A program made the position numbers and the translations under genes. A DNA stretch of 64,000 bases from Polynucleobacter sp. 71A-WALBACH (GTDB taxonomy: Bacteria; Pseudomonadota; Gammaproteobacteria; Burkholderiales; Burkholderiaceae), in NCBI RefSeq assembly GCF_018882365.1, contig NZ_JACVOP010000001.1:434001-498000 (forward strand). Direction: 5' to 3'. Each line of letters begins with the position of its first letter. Position 1 is the stretch's first letter. A model generated the notes under the pieces. The model was not told the origin of the DNA, did no database searches, and saw nothing but the letters and a program-made list of their open reading frames with translations. Positions 14,172 to 21,742 of the stretch are shown in pieces.

Positions 14172-16481
14172 TTATGCTGCCTCTTTTGCCAGATTCATAA
14201 ACAAAATTGATACTTGCGCACCGACCACTTCATCTCCCTGCATGCGGTTCCGGACTTCAATTTTGGCGCCGTGATCATCTACGATTTTCTTCACTACCGC
14301 CAATCCCAATCCAGTGCCCTTACTCTTTGTTGTTACATATGGTTCAAAAGCTCTTGCCAATATCTTAGCTGGAAACCCTGATCCACTATCACTTATTGTT
14401 AAACGCACCGCATTTTGTGGCACACCATTAACCTCACCATAAGGCACTAATTCTGTTTTTACTTCAACCGGCTCCGCCTGATGCTTACCCTCAAGGGTAG
14501 CATCTTGTGCGTTCTGTAAAAGATTATGAATAATCTGTCTGAGCTGCGTAGGGTCACCCATAATATTTGGGCAACGCGGATCAAGCTGAGTCTTGAGGGG
14601 GCTGCCCTCATATAAACCCAAGATCTCTTGCGTCAACGTATTGATGGAGACTGATTTCAGTTGCGGGCTTGGCGTCTTAGCGAAATCCCTAAAATCATTC
14701 ACCATTTCTTTCATGGCTTGTACTTGGCCGATGATGGTTTCCGTACTGCGATTGATCATTTCTTCCTGCTCTGGACTCAACTTGCCAGCCAACTTATGCT
14801 GCAATCTCTCTGCAGAGAGCTGTATAGGGGTTAGCGGATTCTTAATCTCATGCGCTAGACGCCTTGCCACCTCGCTCCAGGCAATGGATCGCTGCGCGCT
14901 CACAACATCGGTAATGTCATCAAATACCACCATACGTAAATCATCAGTCAGCTCGGTTCCACGAATAAATAAGGTTACGCCAAGCTCGTTCTCAAACTCA
15001 TTTGTGCTGTGGAGTTGAATCTGTTTTTGCCATACTGGCGCCGATTTATTTTTGCCCTGAGCTGGCTGACCACTCTCCACGCCAACCGCTAGCTTCATCG
15101 TGGCAAAGCCCTCTTTAATAGCCTCATCAAACTCAACAAGGCTTGGGGTATCGCTTAAAGGACGCCCATCCATGCGCGTTAAGTCTTGCCCAAAGATACG
15201 GTCAGCACCAGCATTACTAGAAACCACATTGAAATTTTTATCAAAAATACAAACCCCAGCAGTTAAATTACCCAGCACCGTCTCTAGGAATGATTTTGAC
15301 TCCTGGAGGGATGTTCTTGTATCGGCTAACTGGCGTGTCATCACATTAAATTGACGGGTCAACATCCCCAACTCATCACCTGTATCTAGCTCTGGCTTAG
15401 GAGACAAATCTCCCTGAGCAACAGCCTGCGTTCCCTTCAACAGCATTAATAAAGGCCTAGCCAGCTGACGGCCAAGAATTAAGGCCAAGGTCACCGCTAC
15501 GAATAATGCAAAAAATAGCGTTAATGTAAGCGTACCTACAAACATTTTTCTCAATCCAGTCCTACCCAATGACTTCTCTTGATAGTCACTATAGGCAGAC
15601 TCAACCGCAACGATATTTTTAGCCAATGGGCCAGGAATGAAGCGCACTAATTGCAAAAAATATTTATCGTCTACTTCTTTGCCAGAATCTAATTTATTAG
15701 GTGTGTGTTTTTTACGGACAATCGGCACAATCGCTCTTACCCGATAGCCGCGTTGCCCATCACCCATTTCAATTTGATCTATAAAGGTGATGCCCTTCTT
15801 TTTGAATGCTTCGGCAATGACATCGGGGCTTGGTGCGGGAAAATATTTTTTTGGCCGTGACTCGCTGGTCAAAATCAAATTACGTTGAATATTAAAGAGG
15901 CTAACCTCTTGAATACCAAATTGATTGCGCGCCTTCATCACCATAGCGCCAACTTGCTCAGTAGTCGCACCTGGTGGAACTTGCACAATTTGCTCAGCAA
16001 TGAAATTTCCTTCAGACAAAATCTCTTCTTGTGCAACGCGCAAAGTGACGCGCCCTAACTCAAGACCGGCATCTAGTGCTGACTCTACTTGGACATCAAA
16101 CCAGGTCTCAATACTGCGTGATACGAACTGTAAAGAAACGCCGTACAAAATTAGTCCTGGGACAACACCAACTAAAGCAAAAATCATGGCTAGCTTTGCA
16201 ACCAGGCGGGTACCAAATCGACCTTTACGCCAGCGAATAGCAATCACAATCACCAGGGTTAAGATGACCAAGGTTAAGCAAATACCAATAATGACATTGG
16301 CTGCATACAGCCAAATAAAATAGTTATCAAAGAACTCGGTATTTGACGTTGCAATCGACAGCAGCACTAACAATAAAAGCGCAAAGGCACCAATCACTGC
16401 CATCGCCGTAGGCAGTGCACGCCTTTTCCAGGCGCTCTTCTCAAAGGCGTTTGAGCCAATGAAGTCTAAAGATATCTTCAT
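14172..16481 (-). CDS. NtrY-like sensor histidine kinase
   Basis: A 769-residue membrane kinase. Residues about 20-110 contain three hydrophobic segments, a periplasmic domain (about 130-300), another membrane segment, a HAMP domain (LARPLLMLLKGTQAVAQGDL), a PAS domain (about 400-500), then the HisKA box with ARRLAHEIKNPLTPIQLSAE and the ATPase motifs LLQNAQDATLEG (N box), DSGSGFP (G1) and GTGLGLAVVKKI (G2). The order matches NtrY-type kinases. ATGA overlap with the upstream DUF4390 gene and immediate adjacency to the regulator gene show that it is co-transcribed. Confidence 0.88.
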   Translation of the reverse strand: MKISLDFIGSNAFEKSAWKRRALPTAMAVIGAFALLLLVLLSIATSNTEFFDNYFIWLYAANVIIGICLTLVILTLVIVIAIRWRKGRFGTRLVAKLAMIFALVGVVPGLILYGVSLQFVSRSIETWFDVQVESALDAGLELGRVTLRVAQEEILSEGNFIAEQIVQVPPGATTEQVGAMVMKARNQFGIQEVSLFNIQRNLILTSESRPKKYFPAPSPDVIAEAFKKKGITFIDQIEMGDGQRGYRVRAIVPIVRKKHTPNKLDSGKEVDDKYFLQLVRFIPGPLAKNIVAVESAYSDYQEKSLGRTGLRKMFVGTLTLTLFFALFVAVTLALILGRQLARPLLMLLKGTQAVAQGDLSPKPELDTGDELGMLTRQFNVMTRQLADTRTSLQESKSFLETVLGNLTAGVCIFDKNFNVVSSNAGADRIFGQDLTRMDGRPLSDTPSLVEFDEAIKEGFATMKLAVGVESGQPAQGKNKSAPVWQKQIQLHSTNEFENELGVTLFIRGTELTDDLRMVVFDDITDVVSAQRSIAWSEVARRLAHEIKNPLTPIQLSAERLQHKLAGKLSPEQEEMINRSTETIIGQVQAMKEMVNDFRDFAKTPSPQLKSVSINTLTQEILGLYEGSPLKTQLDPRCPNIMGDPTQLRQIIHNLLQNAQDATLEGKHQAEPVEVKTELVPYGEVNGVPQNAVRLTISDSGSGFPAKILARAFEPYVTTKSKGTGLGLAVVKKIVDDHGAKIEVRNRMQGDEVVGAQVSILFMNLAKEAA

Positions 16482-17059
16482 CGTTTAATGATGTTGGGTC
16501 CATTTGGCAAAAATGGAAAACGCAACCAATCGCTAGTGACATTCCAGTCGCGATTATTTAATGCATTCACTTGAAACGGTTTTGGTAGCTTGCTTAAATC
16601 TAGAGTCATTCTTAATGCAGCGGTGTAAGACTTGCTGGGATCAATTTGGTTGTTATCAATCACTCGCCAACCCCCGATACTACCCACAGCTTGCAATGCC
16701 TCAAACATTGTCTTAGCGGAAAAGGTAAAGCCCTCAGAGGCGATACGATATTGTTGCGTCATTGGCTGATAAGACAGACGTGTTAGTCGTTGAGCAAGCG
16801 CAGGCTTTTCGTCAAACCAGTACCAACGTGAACGCGTAAGGTCAAACTCAGTTTGAAAGTACAAAACGACGCCTTTTTGAACTGCATCTTCTAGCCCTGG
16901 GGTTAATTCAATCTGAAATGTGGCATTTAATAGCCAGTCACTATCCACCCGCTCAAGGTCGGCAGATTTAAGCTTGATCCCCTCTGCGCTTACTGCCGCT
17001 GAAAATAGACTCAGCGACATCAAAGCACACAGAATGAATTGTTTAATGCATTGGCTCAT
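16478..17059 (-). CDS. DUF4390 domain-containing protein
   Basis: A 193-residue protein with a signal peptide (about residues 1-25, ending AAVSAEG) and one DUF4390 domain, a beta-rich periplasmic domain of unknown function (DLTRSRWYWFDEKPA.QR.TRLSYQP, then TFSAKTMFEALQAVGSIGGW). In Burkholderiales this gene typically sits between rsmB and the NtrY-type kinase gene, as here. It overlaps its neighbours by 4 bp on each side (stop 16478 versus kinase start 16481; start 17059 versus rsmB stop 17056), so translation is likely coupled. Its periplasmic location could place it near the kinase sensor domain; that link is inference. Confidence 0.85.
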   Translation of the reverse strand: MSQCIKQFILCALMSLSLFSAAVSAEGIKLKSADLERVDSDWLLNATFQIELTPGLEDAVQKGVVLYFQTEFDLTRSRWYWFDEKPALAQRLTRLSYQPMTQQYRIASEGFTFSAKTMFEALQAVGSIGGWRVIDNNQIDPSKSYTAALRMTLDLSKLPKPFQVNALNNRDWNVTSDWLRFPFLPNGPNIIKR

Positions 17060-18369
17060 GGACCATTTTTCTTAAACAAAGCGTAGTAAAAACCATCATT
17101 TAGCTCGGCGGGCAAAATTTGTCCGGGGGCGCTTAATCGTAACGCATCAGCATGCTCTGCCGCAAACCACGTCGCCTGCTCTTCTCCCTCCTCTGGAAAT
17201 ATGGAGCAAGTGACATACAAAAGCGTGCCACCAGCCTTAAGCATCTTCCAAGCCTGCTCCAAAATCGCGCGCTGCCTTAGTTGTAGAGCCTGAATGTCTG
17301 CCTCGCGACGCAAGAAGGGAATATCAGGATGTCTTGCAACAATTCCTGATGCTGAGCAAGGCGCGTCCAAGAGGATTTTGTCGAATGGCTTGCCATCCCA
17401 CCAAGCTGCCTTAGAGGCATCGCCACGCACTACTCGAACAGCATCAGACTGAAGGCGCAAGCGATCCAAGTTGCCACCAATTTTTCCAAGGCGCTCGCCA
17501 TCCAACTCTAAGGCAATCAGCTCGCATTGCGCTAACTCTAATAAATGGGCGGTTTTTCCTCCAGGTGCGGCACAGGCATCCAAAATGCGCTCGCCCGGCT
17601 TTGGATCAAGCAATACTGCCGCAATTTGTGCTCCCGCATCTTGAACAGAAACCGCGCCACTATAAAAGCCTGGTAAATCTGATACCGGCACCGCCTCACG
17701 TAATAGCAAAGCAGAATCCAATGCGATCCCAGCAATACCATTAATAGGCTCAGCGACGATACTTGCCTGTTGCAATAACTCTTGATACTCTTTGCGCGTA
17801 TGTTGTTGAGCGTTGACACGCAAAATGAGGGGTGCGCGTTGGGCTTGCTGAATCAACATGGCCTGCCACGACTTTGAATAATTGCGCTTCAGACTAGCTC
17901 GCCACCAAGGAGGAAAAAACATTGGAATAGGGTCTGGAGGATAAGGCTTTTCATTCTCAGCCTGAACCGCAAGACTAATCTTGCGAAGTACGGCATTCAC
18001 CAAGCCCTTGGCGTACATCGTCGGCCCATATTCACTACAAGCTTTTACTGCTTGATCGACGATTGTATGTGCTGCATAGCCTTTACCATCGGCTCCGCTT
18101 TGCAAAAATAAGGCAATTGCTACGCTTAATAAATACTCTACCTCTGGCGGTGGTGTCTTTGGAATAAATTGTTTAATGAACTCGTGAGATCTCACCCACT
18201 TACGCAAAGCATCAAAGGTGAGGCTTTGAACAATAGGTCGCTCATGGGCATCTAATTGATCCAATACTTCTGTGAGTGATCGACCGACCATCACCTCGCC
18301 AATTGCTTGCGCAGAAATAGTGATCGCCTCTGATAGCGGAAGGCTGCGTGGTGTTTTTTGGTCGGTCAA
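17056..18369 (-). CDS. rsmB: 16S rRNA (cytosine-967-C5) methyltransferase RsmB
   Basis: A 437-residue protein with an N-terminal NusB-like helical domain (about residues 15-140; FLQSGADGKGYAAHTIVDQAV) and a C-terminal Rossmann methyltransferase domain. Motifs: DAGAQIAAVLLDPKPGERILDACAAPGGKTAHLLE (SAM binding), DAPCSASGIVARHPD (with the release Cys) and TCSIFPEEGEEQ (with the catalytic Cys). It methylates C967 of 16S rRNA. The region is spaced 1 bp from htpX and overlaps the DUF4390 gene by 4 bp. Confidence 0.93.
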   Translation of the reverse strand: MTDQKTPRSLPLSEAITISAQAIGEVMVGRSLTEVLDQLDAHERPIVQSLTFDALRKWVRSHEFIKQFIPKTPPPEVEYLLSVAIALFLQSGADGKGYAAHTIVDQAVKACSEYGPTMYAKGLVNAVLRKISLAVQAENEKPYPPDPIPMFFPPWWRASLKRNYSKSWQAMLIQQAQRAPLILRVNAQQHTRKEYQELLQQASIVAEPINGIAGIALDSALLLREAVPVSDLPGFYSGAVSVQDAGAQIAAVLLDPKPGERILDACAAPGGKTAHLLELAQCELIALELDGERLGKIGGNLDRLRLQSDAVRVVRGDASKAAWWDGKPFDKILLDAPCSASGIVARHPDIPFLRREADIQALQLRQRAILEQAWKMLKAGGTLLYVTCSIFPEEGEEQATWFAAEHADALRLSAPGQILPAELNDGFYYALFKKNGP

Positions 18370-18370
18370 A

Positions 18371-19237
18371 TTATTCCGCTCCGGGGTAAGCCCCGTTTTT
18401 AGACATGCTGATTAAACGAGCTACCCGCTCCTCCATTGGGGGATGGGTAGAAAAAAGTTGTGAGAGTCCGCCAGCGGTCAAGGGATTGATAATCATCATC
18501 TGCGCTGCTTCAGGATGTCGCTCAATCGCTTGAAATGTTGTGCCTTGAGAGTAAGCATGGATTTTTTGTAAGGCTTGCGCTAGCGCCAGAGGATCGGCGC
18601 TAATTTCAGCGCCTCCACGATCTGCCTCATATTCACGAGCGCGGGAGACGCTCATCTGAATTAGGCTTGCTGCTAGTGGCGCCAAAATCATGGCCAGTAA
18701 CGATGCCAGCGGATTGCCTTGTCGGCCTTCTGAATTTCGACCGCCAGCGAACATCGCAAAATTTGCTAATGCAGAAATTGCGCCTGCCATCGTTGCAGCC
18801 AAAGTAGAAATTAAGATATCCCGATGCTTTACATGTGCAAGCTCATGCGCCATGACGCCACGCAATTCGCGACTTGAAAGAATTCTGAGAATGCCAGTGG
18901 TTGCCGCAACGGAGGCATGCTCAGGATTTCGGCCAGTTGCAAACGCATTTGGTGCGTCCTCATCAATCAAAAATACTTTGGGCATAGGTAGCCCAGCCTT
19001 ATTAGCTAACTCCTTGACCAGGGCATAGAATTGAGGAGCGGAATGTTCATCCACCTGTTGCGCATTGGTCATTTTCAGCACCATCGTGTCTGAAAACCAA
19101 TAACTAAAAAAGTTCATGCCGACTGCCATCAATAAGGCTAAGAGCATTCCTTGTTTACCGCCCAGCATGCCACCAACCACGACAAAGAGCGCAGTAATTG
19201 CTGCCATCAAAATAGCGGTTTTCGCTAAATTAAACAT
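18371..19237 (-). CDS. htpX: Membrane zinc protease HtpX
   Basis: A 288-residue M48-family zinc metalloprotease. Two N-terminal hydrophobic segments (residues about 5-45) precede the catalytic [10 protein letters not shown] motif (about residue 130), two more hydrophobic segments follow, and the third zinc ligand lies in [13 protein letters not shown]. Overall length matches HtpX (about 290). It degrades misfolded membrane proteins in the cytoplasmic membrane, often together with FtsH. Its start overlaps the end of fmt by 8 bp. Confidence 0.93.
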   Translation of the reverse strand: MFNLAKTAILMAAITALFVVVGGMLGGKQGMLLALLMAVGMNFFSYWFSDTMVLKMTNAQQVDEHSAPQFYALVKELANKAGLPMPKVFLIDEDAPNAFATGRNPEHASVAATTGILRILSSRELRGVMAHELAHVKHRDILISTLAATMAGAISALANFAMFAGGRNSEGRQGNPLASLLAMILAPLAASLIQMSVSRAREYEADRGGAEISADPLALAQALQKIHAYSQGTTFQAIERHPEAAQMMIINPLTAGGLSQLFSTHPPMEERVARLISMSKNGAYPGAE

Positions 19238-20252
19238 TTGCGTCTCCTTGCTTACTTATGGATTTTTCAAATCTCATTAAAGGCTCTGCACTTGCACCAC
19301 CAGAAACACATAGACTGGCAGCAATTCTTTTTCCGCCGGGCTTTTGCATTTCTAAGATCTCAATCACGCCCTCACCACACTGAACAAATACGCCATCTCC
19401 ACTCAATCCCACAATTTGTCCTGGGATAGCATCTTGGTTCTCTGTCGCTTTACTAGGTAAGCAGGAATTCCAAAATTTGAGTTGCTCGCCATGAAGGCTA
19501 CTGGTGGATCCCGGGAATGGATTAAAGGCTCGAATACGTCGATCAATTTCAGTGGCGCTTAACTGCCAATCAATCTCGGCTTCACTCTTTAATATTTTCT
19601 CCGCATAGGTAATACCTTCGCTAGGCTGAGGTGTTCTGAGAATAACAACGCCTTTATCCAATTCATCGAGAGTCTTCACCATTAACTCAGCGCCAAGGAC
19701 TGCCAAACGATCATGTAGTGATGCGCTAGTTTCATGCGAAGTAATTTGTAGGTCGCCCACCAAAATAGTATCGCCAGTATCTAAGCCAGCATCCATTTGC
19801 ATGATGCTCACACCCGTCCTGTCATCACCGCTCTCTATAGCACGCTGAATCGGCGCTGCACCGCGCCACCTTGGCAACAAAGAGGCATGAATATTAAAGC
19901 AGCCATATCTACCATTCTGAGAAGCAAGATCAAGAATATCTTGGGGCAGAATTAATCCATAAGCGACAACTACCATTGCATCAAAATCAATATCAGATAA
20001 ATATTGATGCGCCTCTTGTGCCGCAGTTCTTGTTTCTAAATCCGCATGGCTCCGCTTCAGGGTTTCTGGTTGCAAGACTGGAATATTTTTTTCTTGCGCA
20101 AATACTTTTACGGGGCTGGCTTGAAGACGCATGCCGCGGCCCGCACGACGATCTGGTTGTGTAAGCGCTAAAACAATTTGATGACCAGCGCTTTCAATTG
20201 CACGCATTGCCTGTGCAGCAAACTCCGGGGTGCCAGCAAAAACAATTTTCAT
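19230..20252 (-). CDS. fmt: Methionyl-tRNA formyltransferase
   Basis: A 340-residue enzyme that formylates Met-tRNAi(fMet) for initiation. N-terminal formyltransferase domain carries [20 protein letters not shown], holding the catalytic Asn-His pair with the SLLP motif, then [13 protein letters not shown]-terminal OB-like domain begins around residue 210 ([12 protein letters not shown]). It lies 7 bp after def, the enzyme that removes the formyl group; the pairing is conserved in bacteria. Confidence 0.95.
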   Translation of the reverse strand: MKIVFAGTPEFAAQAMRAIESAGHQIVLALTQPDRRAGRGMRLQASPVKVFAQEKNIPVLQPETLKRSHADLETRTAAQEAHQYLSDIDFDAMVVVAYGLILPQDILDLASQNGRYGCFNIHASLLPRWRGAAPIQRAIESGDDRTGVSIMQMDAGLDTGDTILVGDLQITSHETSASLHDRLAVLGAELMVKTLDELDKGVVILRTPQPSEGITYAEKILKSEAEIDWQLSATEIDRRIRAFNPFPGSTSSLHGEQLKFWNSCLPSKATENQDAIPGQIVGLSGDGVFVQCGEGVIEILEMQKPGGKRIAASLCVSGGASAEPLMRFEKSISKQGDANV

Positions 20253-20259
20253 TGGGCGC

Positions 20260-20775
20260 TTAGCGCTCGCCTACTAATTCTTTTGCGCGCTTTTTCATTT
20301 TGAGAGAAATGCGATTGCGCTTTAACATCGAGAGATACTCAACAAATACCTTGCCTTGCAAGTGGTCCATTTCGTGTTGTAAGCAGACCGATAACAGACC
20401 GTCTGCCTCTACCTCAAATTCTTTGCCGTTGATGTCAAGGGCCTTTACTCGCACAACTGCTGGGCGATCAACTTCGTCGTAATACTCTGGAACAGAGAGA
20501 CAGCCCTCGCGCCAGGATTTTTTTTCCGGGCTTGCCCAAACCAATTCTGGGTTGATGAACACCATCAACTCATCTTGATTTTCTGAGACATCAATCACCA
20601 CGATCCGCTCATGAATATCGACCTGCGTTGCAGCCAAACCAACTCCAGGGGCTTCGTACATTGTCTCGGCCATATCGGCCACAATTTTTTTGATGCGTGC
20701 GTCTACCTGAGCCACAGGTTTGGCAACCTTGTGTAGGCGTGGATCTGGATAGCAAAGGACGGTTAATAAAGCCAT
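20260..20775 (-). CDS. def: Peptide deformylase
   Basis: A 171-residue iron-type deformylase with the three diagnostic motifs: [18 protein letters not shown] (Cys ligand) and QHEMDHLQG (HExxH ligands). It removes the N-formyl group from nascent proteins. The start is the ATG of MALLTVL at 20775; a start 5 codons upstream exists but is less typical. Divergent from dprA with 71 bp between them. First gene of the def-fmt-htpX-rsmB-DUF4390-ntrY-ntrX run. Confidence 0.95.
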   Translation of the reverse strand: MALLTVLCYPDPRLHKVAKPVAQVDARIKKIVADMAETMYEAPGVGLAATQVDIHERIVVIDVSENQDELMVFINPELVWASPEKKSWREGCLSVPEYYDEVDRPAVVRVKALDINGKEFEVEADGLLSVCLQHEMDHLQGKVFVEYLSMLKRNRISLKMKKRAKELVGER

Positions 20776-20846
20776 ATGGGAATTATCCAACAGAGTAATC
20801 AGACTGTCCCGATAGTTCTATTCCTCCCTATGCCGAAAATTGCTTT

Positions 20847-21518
20847 ATGCACATCCCCAAAACCTCACACATCACCCAAATACAACGAAATGCTCCTAGC
20901 TATCCGGCTCGCTTGCTGGATTTATACGACCCGCCCAATTCACTCTATATATATGGGGATATTGATTTGCTGACTTTGCCCATGATCGCCATTGTTGGGT
21001 CACGCGCTGCCAGCCCCGAAGGACTCAAAAATGCCCACTACTTTGCTCAAGCCCTATCTGCAGAGGGGTATCTTGTTGTTTCTGGGTTGGCAAAGGGCAT
21101 TGATGGTGCCGCCCACTTGGGGGCACTTGGGCCGGAACAGAACCGCCCGACTATCGCGGTATGTGGGACTGGGCTAGACCTCGTATATCCAAAGGAGCAT
21201 CTAGAACTAGCGCACGCCATTGGTAACAGCGGGCTTCTGATTTCTGAGCTTGCACCAGGAGTCGGGCCAAAGGCCTGGCACTTCCCCCGCAGAAACCGCA
21301 TCATTGCAGCCCTATCCTTGGGAATCCTGGTAATCGAGGCTGCTGAGCGCTCTGGCTCACTGATTACAGCCAGACTGGGCTGTGAGCTGGGTCGTGAAAT
21401 TTTTGCCATTCCAGGCTCGATACATCACCCACTATCCAGCGGGTGCCACCAACTACTTCAGCAGGGCGCCAAACTAGTCCAATCCCCAAAAGATATTCTT
21501 GAGGAGCTGCCAAAATAG
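20847..21518 (+). CDS. dprA: DprA-like DNA-processing protein, short form
   Basis: A 223-residue protein that covers the Rossmann-type core of DprA: IAIVGSRAASPEG, VVSGLAKGIDGAAHLGAL, VCGTGLDLVYP, FPRRNRIIAALS and EAAERSGSLITARLG. DprA loads RecA onto incoming DNA during transformation. Most betaproteobacterial homologues are around 360-400 residues with an N-terminal SAM-like and a C-terminal winged-helix domain; both are missing here, leaving only the core and a short lead-in. The start used is the ATG at 20847. The gene looks intact and not frameshifted. Divergent from def. Confidence 0.85.
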   Translation: MHIPKTSHITQIQRNAPSYPARLLDLYDPPNSLYIYGDIDLLTLPMIAIVGSRAASPEGLKNAHYFAQALSAEGYLVVSGLAKGIDGAAHLGALGPEQNRPTIAVCGTGLDLVYPKEHLELAHAIGNSGLLISELAPGVGPKAWHFPRRNRIIAALSLGILVIEAAERSGSLITARLGCELGREIFAIPGSIHHPLSSGCHQLLQQGAKLVQSPKDILEELPK

Positions 21519-21652
21519 GAAAAAACCCTATTTAAGGCCAATTAAAGCGCTATTTTGGCAAAATTAAGCCCCTTAATAAGGCCTAGTTAATCATCAAAAA
21601 ATGGGGGTTTTGGACTTTTGTCAATTTATCGGTTAATAATAAAAAAGGGTTC

Positions 21653-21697
21653 GGGGAGGATCGGCCCAAGAATTGGTTTAAATTGATCCCCCTTTTT
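21653..21697 (+). terminator. Hairpin with T run in the topB leader
   Basis: GGGGAGGATC (21653-21662) can pair with GATCCCCC (21685-21692), leaving one A bulge and a 22-base loop, and TTTTT follows. It lies between dprA and topB, 46 bp before the topB start. It could end the dprA transcript or attenuate topB. Confidence 0.45.
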
Positions 21698-21742
21698 CAC
21701 CCATTAAAAACATCATTTTTAGCTCAAATTTAGGCAAAACGC

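Noticed and set aside
20776..20973. Frame upstream of dprA as a missing N-terminal domain
   Set aside because: It lies in another frame, has no DprA-like motif and its translation is hydrophobic and unlike a SAM domain.
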